DNA from: Streptomyces iakyrus
Lineage (GTDB): Bacteria; Actinomycetota; Actinomycetes; Streptomycetales; Streptomycetaceae
NCBI RefSeq assembly: GCF_000717055.1
Contig: NZ_JNXI01000002.1
Location: forward strand, 248,001 to 312,000
Direction of reading: 5' to 3'
Length of the DNA stretch: 64,000 nt
The position numbers and the translations under genes are program-made. Position 1 is the first letter of the stretch. Every line of letters begins with the position of its first letter. The notes under the pieces were generated by a model that had not been told where the DNA came from, ran no database searches, and worked only from the letters and a program-made list of their open reading frames with translations. Positions 23,595 through 32,109 of this stretch are shown here, in pieces.

Positions 23595-24212
23595 ATGAGC
23601 GACGGTACGGCGGTCCGGCTGGAGCCGCACGAGATCGCACTGCTGGGGGAAGGCCCGCGGGCCGCCGTCACCGTCGCCGTGGTGGAGCTGCGTCTGCGGG
23701 GCCTGGTGGAGGCGGACCTGCCCGGGACGATCCGGGCGCGTGCCGCGGACGGCTTGGAGGCGGTGCGGCCGCCTTCTCCTCTCGCGGCCGCGGTGCGCGC
23801 CCGGCTGCGCGAGCCGGCCGCCCAAAAGAGCCTCGTGAAGGATTCGGACATCCGGCTCGCGGTGGCCCTCATGCGGATCCCGCTCGCGGAGGCGGGGCTG
23901 CTGCGCTATCCCCTGCTCGGGCCGACCCGCGCCGCCCGCCGCCACGTCCGCGGCCTGCGACAGGACCACCCCCTGCCGGCGAGCAGGCACGGCCTGAGCG
24001 ACGGTGAACGGCTGCTGCTGGTCGCCCTGCACGGCGAGGCGGCCCTGCGGCTGCTGGTGCCGCGCTTCGCCCTGCGGGCGGGTCTGGTCCGCCGAGCCGA
24101 GGTGGGCGGCAAGAGCCTCCTGAAGAACTCACCACGCGGCCGGGGTGGCGGGGGCGGGGGTTACCACTACTGCGGTGGCGGCGGGGGCGGCTGCGGAGGC
24201 GGAGGGAGCTGA
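23595..24212 (+). CDS. TIGR04222-type protein with Gly/Cys-rich tail
   Basis: 205 aa, ATG at 23595 with GGGGTGAGG upstream. The helical N-terminal half begins LEPHEIALLGEGPRAAVTVA, the usual opening of TIGR04222 proteins, and the protein ends in YHYCGGGGGGCGGGG. Full-length family members often carry membrane segments; here hydrophobicity is weak. Function is unknown. It converges on gcl across a shared terminator. Confidence 0.7.
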   Translation: MSDGTAVRLEPHEIALLGEGPRAAVTVAVVELRLRGLVEADLPGTIRARAADGLEAVRPPSPLAAAVRARLREPAAQKSLVKDSDIRLAVALMRIPLAEAGLLRYPLLGPTRAARRHVRGLRQDHPLPASRHGLSDGERLLLVALHGEAALRLLVPRFALRAGLVRRAEVGGKSLLKNSPRGRGGGGGGYHYCGGGGGGCGGGGS

Positions 24213-24255
24213 CCCGGTGCGTGCGGCTGCGGGCAGGCGGCACGGGAGATGCCTG

Positions 24256-24289
24256 AGGGGCGGTCCGTCCTCATGGACGGGCCGCCCCT
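24256..24289. terminator. bidirectional terminator between TIGR04222 gene and gcl
   Basis: AGGGGCGGTCCGTCC (24256-24270) pairs with 24275-24289 around TCAT; 14 Watson-Crick pairs and one G-T. It lies between two convergent stops. Confidence 0.75.
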
Positions 24290-24305
24290 CTGGCTCCGCT
24301 GTGCG

Positions 24306-26090
24306 TCAGGCCTTCAGCGTCCGGACCGCGGTCGGCGCGTGGCCGGGCTCGGTGGCGATCTCCTCGAACTCCACGACGTTGCCGATGTCGTTGGTCGTCG
24401 ACATGGAGATGTTGGTGACGCGCTCCAGGATCGCCTCGACGACGACCGGGACCCGGTGCTCCGCGGCCAGCTTCTTGGCCTGCTCGAAGGCATCGCCCAG
24501 CTCCGCCGGGTCGGTGACGCGGATGGCCTTGCAGCCGAGGCCCTCGGCGACCTTGACGTGGTCGACGCCGTAGACGCCGAGCTCCGGGGAGTTGAGGTTC
24601 TCAAACTCCAGGTTGACCTGGAAGTCGATCTCGAACGCCCGCTGCGCCTGGCGGATCAGCCCCAGGTAGGAGTTGTTCACCAGGACGTGGACGTAGGGGA
24701 TCCGGTGCTGCGCGCCGACGGCCAGCTCCTCCAGCATGAACTGGAAGTCGTAGTCGCCGGAGAGGGCGACGACGGACGCCTCCGGGTCGGCCTTGGCGAC
24801 GCCGAGCGCGGCCGGGATGGTCCAGCCGAGCGGGCCCGCCTGACCGCAGTTGATCCAGTGGCGGGGCCGGTAGACGTGCAGCATCTGGGCGCCGGCGATC
24901 TGCGAGAGGCCGATCGTGGAGACGTACCGGGTCTCCGGGCCGAAGGCCTTGTTCATCTCCTCGTAGACGCGCTGCGGCTTGATCGGGATGTCGTCGAAGT
25001 GCGTACGCCGCTGGAGGGTCGCCTTGCGCTCCTGTGCGGCCTCGGCCCACGCGGAGCGGTCGGGCAGCGCGCCGGCGGCCTTCAGCTCGCGGGCGACCTC
25101 GACGAACAGCTCCAGGGCGGCCCGGGCGTCGGAGGCGATGCCGTAGTCGGGGGCGAAGATCCTGCCGATCTGGGTGGGCTCGATGTCGACGTGGACGAAC
25201 GTCCGCCCGGCCGTGTAGACGTCGAGCTTGCCGGTGTGGCGGTTGGCCCAGCGGTTGCCGATGCCGAGGACGAAGTCGGACTCCAGGAACGTGGCGTTGC
25301 CGTAGCGGTGCGAGGTCTGGAGGCCGACCATGCCGGCGTTCAGCTCGTGGTCGTCGGGCAGCAGGCCCCAGCCCATCAGGGTCGGGACGACCGGGGTGCC
25401 GGTCAGTTCGGCGAACTCGACGAGGAGTTCGGCGGCGTCGGCGTTGATGATGCCGCCGCCCGCGACGATCAGCGGCCGCTCGGACGCGTTGAGCATCCCG
25501 ATCGCCTTCTCGATCTGGGCGCGGGTCGCGGCGGGCTTGTAGACCGGGAGCGGCTCGTAGGTCTCCGGGTCGAACTCGATCTCCGTCAGCTGCACGTCGA
25601 TCGGCAGGTCGATGAGGACCGGGCCGGGGCGGCCGGAGCGCATCAGGTGGAAGGCCTGCTGGAAGACGCCCGGGACCTGCGCGGCCTCCAGCACGGTGAC
25701 GGCCATCTTCGTGACCGGTTTGGCGATGGAGGCGATGTCGACGGCCTGGAAGTCCTCCTTGTGGATCACGGCGGTCGGGGCCTGGCCCGTGATGCACAGG
25801 ATCGGGATGGAGTCGCCGGTCGCGGAGTACAGGCCCGTGATCATGTCGGTGCCGGCCGGGCCCGAGGTGCCGATGCAGACGCCGATGTTGCCCGGGTGGG
25901 TGCGGGTGTAGCCCTCGGCCATGTGCGAGGCGCCCTCGACGTGCCGGGCGAGGGTGTGGGTGATGCCGCCGGAGGCTTTGAGCGCCGCGTAGAACGGATT
26001 GATCGCCGCGCCGGGGACACCGAACGCGTCGGCGACGCCCTCACGCTTGAGGATCTCAACTGCCGCGCGGGCAGCGGTCATTCGAGCCAT
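24306..26090 (-). CDS. gcl: glyoxylate carboligase (tartronate-semialdehyde synthase)
   Basis: 594 aa from the ATG at 26090 with GGAG 7 nt upstream. Thiamine-diphosphate enzyme of the acetolactate-synthase fold. The first domain reads [13 protein letters not shown], with Val where nearly all ThDP enzymes have the catalytic Glu; this Val is the known hallmark of glyoxylate carboligase. The ThDP motif [17 protein letters not shown]...[10 protein letters not shown] is near the C-terminus. It joins two glyoxylates to tartronate semialdehyde and CO2, supplying Hyi and GlxR. The promoter matches that of hyi. Confidence 0.96.
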   Translation of the reverse strand: MARMTAARAAVEILKREGVADAFGVPGAAINPFYAALKASGGITHTLARHVEGASHMAEGYTRTHPGNIGVCIGTSGPAGTDMITGLYSATGDSIPILCITGQAPTAVIHKEDFQAVDIASIAKPVTKMAVTVLEAAQVPGVFQQAFHLMRSGRPGPVLIDLPIDVQLTEIEFDPETYEPLPVYKPAATRAQIEKAIGMLNASERPLIVAGGGIINADAAELLVEFAELTGTPVVPTLMGWGLLPDDHELNAGMVGLQTSHRYGNATFLESDFVLGIGNRWANRHTGKLDVYTAGRTFVHVDIEPTQIGRIFAPDYGIASDARAALELFVEVARELKAAGALPDRSAWAEAAQERKATLQRRTHFDDIPIKPQRVYEEMNKAFGPETRYVSTIGLSQIAGAQMLHVYRPRHWINCGQAGPLGWTIPAALGVAKADPEASVVALSGDYDFQFMLEELAVGAQHRIPYVHVLVNNSYLGLIRQAQRAFEIDFQVNLEFENLNSPELGVYGVDHVKVAEGLGCKAIRVTDPAELGDAFEQAKKLAAEHRVPVVVEAILERVTNISMSTTNDIGNVVEFEEIATEPGHAPTAVRTLKA

Positions 26091-26148
26091 CGAGTACTCC
26101 TGCTTCGGCTGTCGGATTCGCACTCCCGTCGCGCCCCGCGGTAAGCTC

Positions 26149-26216
26149 TTCCGTATTGCGGAATTTATTTTCTACTATCTGGAAGGAATGTATGCGGGGC
26201 GGGCGAGGGGCGTCAA
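26149..26216 (-). promoter_or_regulatory. gcl promoter with composite TTCC/GGAA operator
   Basis: Reading leftward: -35 TTGACG (26216-26211), 18-nt spacer, -10 TACATT (26192-26187), then TTCCA-GATAG-TAGAA (26184-26170), six bases, TTCCG-CAATA-CGGAA (26163-26149). The two 15-bp sites start 21 bp apart, as at hyi. The leader to the ATG is about 60 nt after the operator. Confidence 0.7.
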
Positions 26217-26299
26217 GAGACGCCAAGCTCCGGACAGGGCGGGGAGCGAGGGAGCACGATGGGCACGCTGTCCCGACGCGACACGGTTCTGGAGTGGCC

Positions 26300-27109
26300 A
26301 TGACCGAGACCGTTGCGGTGCGCTGCCCGGCCTGCCGCCGCGAGCACCGCTACACGGCTCCCGCGTACCCCTGCGCGTGCGGCGCGCCGGTCGCCCCGCG
26401 ACTGGACCGCGACGGCTCGCCGACGCCCGTCTCGCACCGCGTCTGGCAGGACGAATGGGTGACGGTGCGATGCGGCTCCTGCGGGCGGCCCGGCGAGTGG
26501 CCGCACCCGGAGGTGGGGTGCGCGTGCGGGGTGGTGCTGCGGGTGGCGGTGGTGGAGGGCCGGGGCGGCACCGGGGACGAGGAGGCGGCGGCCGACGGAA
26601 CGCCGCCGACCGAGAGCACGGGGACCGGCCGGACTGCGGCGGTGGGCCGGGGTGAGACATCCGCCCGGGAGATGTCGCCGGCCGGGGGCGGCCGGGAGCC
26701 GACGGCGGCCGCCCGGCCCCCTTTCCGCTCCGTCACCATCCGCACCGCCCTCGACGCCGTCACCGCCACCGCGCTGTATCTGCGCTGGCTCGGGTACCGG
26801 GGTGTCCGGCGGGCGGATCAGCGGCCCCCGTCCGGGATCGGACTGGCCGCCCGCGGTGTCGTCGCGCAGGTGGACCCCGCCGTGCGCCCGGCGGGTCTGC
26901 GGGAAGTGGAGTGCCTGTGGCTGACGGCCATGACCGAGTCCGCGGACGGCCTCTACTTCTCCCTCGCCGGGTACGCCGACGACGCCCGGGCCCGTGCCGA
27001 TGCCCTGGGCGTCCCGCTGTTCGTCCTGGACCTCACCGGCACACCGAGGCCGGTGAACGCCCCGGCCGAGGCGCTGGCCGCGACCGGCTCCGCAAAACGG
27101 GCCCCCTGA
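26300..27109 (+). CDS. zinc-ribbon protein with degenerate Mrr-like nuclease domain
   Basis: 269 aa from the ATG at 26300 with GGAG upstream. The N-terminal 85 residues carry four paired Cys motifs (CPAC, CACG, CGSC, CACG), two zinc-ribbon-like units. A disordered linker follows. Residues about 145-255 (ALYLRWLGYRGVRR, GLAARGVVAQVDP, then DDARARADALGVPLFVLDLTG) follow the order of a type IV restriction Mrr/PD-(D/E)xK fold. The expected GVD and QCK positions read GIG and QVD, so catalysis is probably lost. The fold assignment is an inference from pattern. Confidence 0.55.
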   Translation: MTETVAVRCPACRREHRYTAPAYPCACGAPVAPRLDRDGSPTPVSHRVWQDEWVTVRCGSCGRPGEWPHPEVGCACGVVLRVAVVEGRGGTGDEEAAADGTPPTESTGTGRTAAVGRGETSAREMSPAGGGREPTAAARPPFRSVTIRTALDAVTATALYLRWLGYRGVRRADQRPPSGIGLAARGVVAQVDPAVRPAGLREVECLWLTAMTESADGLYFSLAGYADDARARADALGVPLFVLDLTGTPRPVNAPAEALAATGSAKRAP

Positions 27110-27148
27110 CCACGCCACCGCGCCGCACACTCACCGCATACTCACCGC

Positions 27149-27655
27149 ATGCGCATCCGCCCCGCGACCCCGGCCGAACCCCCCGTCCTCCAGGACATCG
27201 AACGGGCCGCCGGCGCCCCCTTCCGCGACCTCGGCATGCCGGAGATCGCCGACGACGAGCCGCCCGCCCTCGACGTCCTGGAGCACTACCGCAGGGCGGG
27301 CCGCTGCTGGGTCGCCGCCGGCCCGGAGGACCGGCCGGTCGCCTACCTCCTCGCCGAACCGGTCGACGGCGCCCTGCACATCGAGCAGGTCTCGGTCCAC
27401 CCGCGGGCCGCACGCCGGGGCGTTGGCCGCGCCCTCCTGGCCCACGCCGCCGACCGCGCCCGCGAGGAAGGGCTGACCTCCTTGACACTGACGACTTTTG
27501 CGGACGTCCCGTGGAACGCCCCTTACTACGAGCGCCTCGGCTTCCGCCCGATCCCCGAGGAGGACCTCACGCCCGGCCTCCGCGCGATCCGCGCCACGGA
27601 GGCCGCACACGGCCTGGACCGCTGGCCGCGGGTGTGCATGCGCGCACCGCTGTGA
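27149..27655 (+). CDS. GNAT-family N-acetyltransferase
   Basis: 168 aa. The acetyl-CoA binding motif is VSVHPRAARRGVGRALLAHA, followed by LTLTTFADVPWNAPYYERLGF, the typical GNAT order. It resembles GNATs that acetylate small amines; the substrate is unknown. There is no ribosome site; a CATACT box ends 7 nt before the ATG, so the transcript may be leaderless. Confidence 0.88.
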   Translation: MRIRPATPAEPPVLQDIERAAGAPFRDLGMPEIADDEPPALDVLEHYRRAGRCWVAAGPEDRPVAYLLAEPVDGALHIEQVSVHPRAARRGVGRALLAHAADRAREEGLTSLTLTTFADVPWNAPYYERLGFRPIPEEDLTPGLRAIRATEAAHGLDRWPRVCMRAPL

Positions 27656-27692
27656 CGGGCGGGCAGGCCTCCGCACCGCCGCACGCCGCCCC

Positions 27693-29279
27693 TCAGCCGT
27701 CCGCGAACCTCTCCCGCAGCTCCACCTTGCGTACCTTCCCGGACACCGTCATCGGGAAGGAGTCGAGGATCCGTACCCGGGCCGGCACCTTGTAGTGCGC
27801 CAACTGCCCCTCGCAGAAGGCTCGCAGCTCCTCCAGGGTCGGCGGGTCGTCCGGGTCGCGGGCGATGACGCAGGCCAGAACCTCCTCGCCGTAGCGCTCG
27901 TGCGGGACGCCGACGACCTGGACGTCCTGGATCTTCGGGTGGCCGTAGAGGAACTCCTCGATCTCGCGGGGGTAGATGTTCTCCCCGCCCCGGATGATCA
28001 TGTCCTTGATGCGGCCGACGATCTCGACGTAGCCGTCCTCGCGCATCACGGCGAGGTCGCCCGTGTGCATCCAGCGGCCGGCGTCGACGGCCTCGGCGGT
28101 CTTCTCCGGCTCGTTCCAGTAGCCGAGCATCACGCTGTAGCCGCGGGTGCACAACTCACCTGCCGTGCCACGCGGTTGCGTGACCCCCGTCGCCGGGTCG
28201 ACGATCTTGACCTCGATGTGCGGCAGGACCCGGCCGACCGTGCCGGTGCGGTGCTCCAGGTCGTCGTCCCGGCGGGTCTGGAGGGACACCGGGGACGTCT
28301 CGGTCATGCCGTAGCAGATGGAGACCTCCGCCATGTGCATCTCGGCGACCACCCGCTTCATCACCTCCACCGGGCAGGGCGAGCCCGCCATGATGCCGGT
28401 GCGCAGGGAGGAGAGGTCGTAGGAGGCGAAGTCGGGGAGGTTCAGCTCGGCGATGAACATGGTCGGGACGCCGTAGAGCGAGGTGCAACGCTCCTGCTGG
28501 ACCGCGTCCAGGGTGGCCTTGGCGTCGAACGACGGGGCGGGGATGACCATGCAGGCGCCGTGCGAGGTGGCGGCGAGATTGCCCATCACCATGCCGAAGC
28601 AGTGGTAGAAGGGCACCGGGATGCAGATCCGGTCCTGCTCGGTGTAGGCGATCAACTCCCCCACGAAGTATCCGTTGTTGAGGATGTTGTGGTGGGAGAG
28701 GGTCGCGCCCTTGGGGAAGCCCGTCGTGCCCGACGTGTACTGGATGTTGATCGGGTCGTCGCAGGAGAGTTCGGCGTACGCCGCGTCGGGGGTCGCCCGG
28801 CCGAGCAGCGCCTCCCAGCCCGGATCGCCGAAGTAGACCACCTCCCGCAACTCCGGTACGCGACCGCGGACTTGCTCGACCATCGCCCGGTAGTCGCTGG
28901 TCTTGTGACCGAGGGAGGCGAACAGCAGGGAGACGCCGGCCTGCTTGAGGACGTACTCCACCTCGTGGGTGCGGTACGCCGGGTTGATGTTCACCATGAT
29001 CGCGCCGATGCGGGCGGTGGCGTACTGGACGAGCACCCACTCGGGGCAGTTGACGGCCCAGATGCCCACCCGGTCGCCCTTGGCCACCCCGGAGGCGTGC
29101 AGGGCGGAGGCCAGCTCGTCGACCGCCGCACCGAACTCGGCGTACGTCCAGCGCCGTCCGGACGGCACGTCGACCAGGGCCTCGCGGTCCGGCCAGGCGG
29201 CCACCGCCCGGTCCAGACTGGCTCCGATGGTGTCGCCGAGCAGCGCCGTCCGGCCGGTGCCGTGGCTGTAGGAGTTCAC
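27693..29279 (-). CDS. AMP-binding fatty-acyl-CoA synthetase (FadD-like)
   Basis: 528 aa. Adenylation motifs in order: [18 protein letters not shown] (A3), [10 protein letters not shown] (A5), [20 protein letters not shown] (A7-A8) and the C-terminal catalytic Lys in [14 protein letters not shown]. It activates a carboxylic acid, probably a medium- or long-chain fatty acid, to the CoA ester. Its GTG overlaps the stop of the upstream synthetase (GTGA), so the two ligases are made together. Confidence 0.92.
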   Translation of the reverse strand: MNSYSHGTGRTALLGDTIGASLDRAVAAWPDREALVDVPSGRRWTYAEFGAAVDELASALHASGVAKGDRVGIWAVNCPEWVLVQYATARIGAIMVNINPAYRTHEVEYVLKQAGVSLLFASLGHKTSDYRAMVEQVRGRVPELREVVYFGDPGWEALLGRATPDAAYAELSCDDPINIQYTSGTTGFPKGATLSHHNILNNGYFVGELIAYTEQDRICIPVPFYHCFGMVMGNLAATSHGACMVIPAPSFDAKATLDAVQQERCTSLYGVPTMFIAELNLPDFASYDLSSLRTGIMAGSPCPVEVMKRVVAEMHMAEVSICYGMTETSPVSLQTRRDDDLEHRTGTVGRVLPHIEVKIVDPATGVTQPRGTAGELCTRGYSVMLGYWNEPEKTAEAVDAGRWMHTGDLAVMREDGYVEIVGRIKDMIIRGGENIYPREIEEFLYGHPKIQDVQVVGVPHERYGEEVLACVIARDPDDPPTLEELRAFCEGQLAHYKVPARVRILDSFPMTVSGKVRKVELRERFADG

Positions 29280-30955
29280 CGGAAGTCCTCCTCGCGGTAT
29301 TCGGCGTCCGACCCGGCCGCCGTGGCCTCACGCAGCTCGATCCGGCGGATCTTGCCTGAGACGGTCTTGGGCAGGGCGCCGAACTCCAGCCGGCGGATGC
29401 GCTTGTAGGGGGCCAGCGTCTCGCGGGAGTGCTCGAACAGGACCTTGGCCGTGTCGGGGCCGGGCTGCCAGCCCTCCGCCAGGACGACGTAGGCCTTCGG
29501 GACGGCGAGCCGCAGTTCGTCCGGGGCGGGCACGACCGCCGCCTCGGCGACCGCGTCGTGCTCCAGCAGCGCGCTCTCCAGCTCGAACGGGCTGATCTTG
29601 TAGTCGGAGGCCTTGAAGACGTCGTCACTTCGCCCGATATAGGTCAGACAGCCTTCTTCATCCCTGGCAGCGACGTCTCCCGTGCGGTAGTAGCCGCCCG
29701 CCATCGCCTCCGCCGTGCGGTCCGCGTCGCCGTGGTAGCCGGTCATCAGGCCGACGGGGCGGTCGGACAGGTCGAGCGCGATCTCGCCCTCCGCCGCGCC
29801 CGGCGCGCCGGACACCGGGTCGAGGAGTTCGACGCGATAGCCGGGGCTCGGCCGGCCCATGGAGCCGGTCTTGAGCGGCTGGCCGGGGCTGTTGGCGACC
29901 TGCACGGCCGTCTCGGTCTGGCCGAAACCGTCCCTGATGGTGCGGTTCCAGGCCCGGCGGACCTGCTCGATGACCTCCGGGTTGAGCGGCTCGCCGGCCG
30001 CGACGACCTCGCGGGGCGGGGTGCGCAGCTGCGTCAGGTCGGCCTGGATGAGCATGCGCCACACGGTCGGCGGGGCACAGAAGGTGGTGACGCCCGCCCG
30101 GTCCATCTCGGCCATGAGACGGACGGCGTCGAAACGCGTGTAGTTGTGCAGGAAGACGGTCGCCTCGGCGTTCCACGGGGCGAACAGGTTGGACCAGGCG
30201 TGCTTGGCCCAGCCGGGTGAGGAGATGTTCAGGTGTACGTCGCCGGGCTTCAGTCCGATCCAGTACATGGTGGACAGATGGCCGACCGGGTACGACGTGT
30301 GGGTGTGCTCGACGAGCTTGGGCCGGGCGGTGGTGCCCGAGGTGAAGTAGAGCATCAGCGGGTCGTCGGCCCGGGTGGGGCCGTCGGGGGTGAAGTCGGC
30401 GGAGGCGCCGTAGGCGTCGTCCAGCGGCAGCCAGCCGTCCGGCACGGCACCGGCGGCGCCTGCGGCGATGCGCGTGTAGTGGCCCGGGACCTCGGCGAAC
30501 TTCCCGGTGTCCTCGGGGCGCGCGATGACGTGCCGGACCCGGCCGCGCTCGACGCGGTCACGCAGGTCGGCGGGGCCCAGCAGCGGGGTGGCCGGGATGA
30601 CCACCGCGCGCAGCTTCATCGCGGCGAGGGCGGTGATCCACAGTTCGGCCTGGTTGCCGAGCATGACGAGGATCCGGTCCTCGGCGCGCACGCCCAGCTC
30701 GCGCAGCCAGGTGGCGAACTGCGCCGACCGTACCGACATCTCCCCGAAGGACAGCCGGGTCTCGCGGCCGTCCTCCTCGACGAGGTGGAGGGCGGTGCGG
30801 GCGTTGCCGTCGGCGATCTCGTCGAACCAGTCGAGCGCCCAGTTGAAGTACTCGGGGCGGGGCCAGCGGAAGCCCGCGTAGGCCGTCGGGTAGTCCTCGC
30901 GGTGCTCCAGCAGGAAATCCCGCGCGTCGCGGAACAGTGCCGTCGCCGATGTCAT
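29276..30955 (-). CDS. AMP-binding acyl-CoA synthetase (acetyl/medium-chain type)
   Basis: 559 aa from the ATG at 30955 with GGAGGACAG upstream. The phosphate-binding loop reads [17 protein letters not shown] (the Lys is present after RP), followed by [19 protein letters not shown] and [20 protein letters not shown], and the catalytic Lys in [16 protein letters not shown]. The '[10 protein letters not shown]' stretch is typical of AcsM/BCL4-like acyl-CoA synthetases. It is co-transcribed with the second ligase and divergent from a GAF-LuxR regulator, which may control both. Confidence 0.92.
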   Translation of the reverse strand: MTSATALFRDARDFLLEHREDYPTAYAGFRWPRPEYFNWALDWFDEIADGNARTALHLVEEDGRETRLSFGEMSVRSAQFATWLRELGVRAEDRILVMLGNQAELWITALAAMKLRAVVIPATPLLGPADLRDRVERGRVRHVIARPEDTGKFAEVPGHYTRIAAGAAGAVPDGWLPLDDAYGASADFTPDGPTRADDPLMLYFTSGTTARPKLVEHTHTSYPVGHLSTMYWIGLKPGDVHLNISSPGWAKHAWSNLFAPWNAEATVFLHNYTRFDAVRLMAEMDRAGVTTFCAPPTVWRMLIQADLTQLRTPPREVVAAGEPLNPEVIEQVRRAWNRTIRDGFGQTETAVQVANSPGQPLKTGSMGRPSPGYRVELLDPVSGAPGAAEGEIALDLSDRPVGLMTGYHGDADRTAEAMAGGYYRTGDVAARDEEGCLTYIGRSDDVFKASDYKISPFELESALLEHDAVAEAAVVPAPDELRLAVPKAYVVLAEGWQPGPDTAKVLFEHSRETLAPYKRIRRLEFGALPKTVSGKIRRIELREATAAGSDAEYREEDFR

Positions 30956-31080
30956 CTGTCCTCCTGGGTGCCGGACCATTGCCGGGCGGCTCCGAGCCAT
31001 CGTGTAATCCGTGATGCAGGTCTCACTACCCCCGAACGGGGGGTGCGCCCGCGCAGGAACCGTAGTGAAGGGGCGATCAG

Positions 31081-31905
31081 GTGACGACAGACGCGTCCGA
31101 CGCGGTCGAGATGCGCAACGCGCTGCTGCGTCTGCGGCGGGGCACCGGCCTTCCGATCGCCTTCGGCGGCCTGCTGGAGGCCGGGCAGCAGATGCGCATC
31201 ACCGAACTGAGCGGCACGGCGACGCACGCCCTGCGGTCGCTGGTGGTGACGTCCGGCACCGGTCTGGGCGGCAAGACGGTGGCGCTGTCCCGGCCGTGCG
31301 TGGTGACGGACTACTCGGCGTCGCGGCAGATCAGCCACGAGTACGACGCCCCGGTGGCCGCGGAGGGGCTGCGCTCGGTGCTGGCCGTGCCGGTGGTGGT
31401 GCGGCACCGGGTGCGCGGGGTGCTGTACGGGGCGCTGCGCACGGCCCTGCCGCTGGGCGGCCGGATGCTGGACGCGGCGGTCGAGGCGGCGCGGGACGTG
31501 GAGCGGGCGCTGGTGGTCCGGGACGAGGCCGGCACGCTCGTCGCCGGGGCGGGTCCGGGGTGGGAGCAGGTGCGGGAGGCGCACGCGGCCCTGCGGGCGC
31601 TGGCGGGGCGGATCGCGGACCCGGAGCTGCGGGCGGAGCTGCTCGGCGCGTGCGCGCTGCTGACGGCCGAATCCGCGGGACCGACGGCCGAGTGCGGCGG
31701 GCCGGTCCGGGTCCGGCTGGCGCCGCGCGAGGTGGACGTCCTGGCGTGCGTGGCGGCGGGTGCGACGAACGCCGTCGCGGCCGACCGGCTGGGCGTGACG
31801 CCGGAGACCGTCAAGGGGTACCTGCGGTCGGCCATGCGGAAGCTGCGGGCCCGCACCCGTGGCGAGGCCGTGGTCGCCGCGCGCCGGGCGGGGTGGTTGC
31901 CGTAG
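31081..31905 (+). CDS. GAF domain-LuxR transcriptional regulator
   Basis: 274 aa from a GTG at 31081 with AAGGGG upstream. Residues 20-145 form a GAF-like sensor (SLVVTSGTGLGGKTVALSRPCVVTDY, VLAVPVVVRHRVRGVLYGAL). The C-terminal 60 residues are a LuxR helix-turn-helix (LAPREVDVLACVAAGATNAV, VTPETVKGYLRSAMRKL). In Streptomyces such proteins lie divergent to acyl-CoA synthetase genes, as here (126-bp shared upstream region). A role in sensing an acid or its CoA ester is inferred. Confidence 0.88.
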   Translation: MTTDASDAVEMRNALLRLRRGTGLPIAFGGLLEAGQQMRITELSGTATHALRSLVVTSGTGLGGKTVALSRPCVVTDYSASRQISHEYDAPVAAEGLRSVLAVPVVVRHRVRGVLYGALRTALPLGGRMLDAAVEAARDVERALVVRDEAGTLVAGAGPGWEQVREAHAALRALAGRIADPELRAELLGACALLTAESAGPTAECGGPVRVRLAPREVDVLACVAAGATNAVAADRLGVTPETVKGYLRSAMRKLRARTRGEAVVAARRAGWLP

Positions 31906-32109
31906 GTTTGTGGTGTTTTCTGTCGCACGTGCTGATTCGAGCTGCCGGACGGTTCCCGACGGGGCACCGGCCTCGTGTCCCGCCGCATTCGGGAGACCGA
32001 TGAATTCGCCCGCCGGCACCTGTTGTAATTTCCCTCACCACACCGTCCCTCCGAAATTCAAAGAGCCGTTGCCTAATATTGGCCAGGACACGACACAGGG
32101 AGGGGAGCC

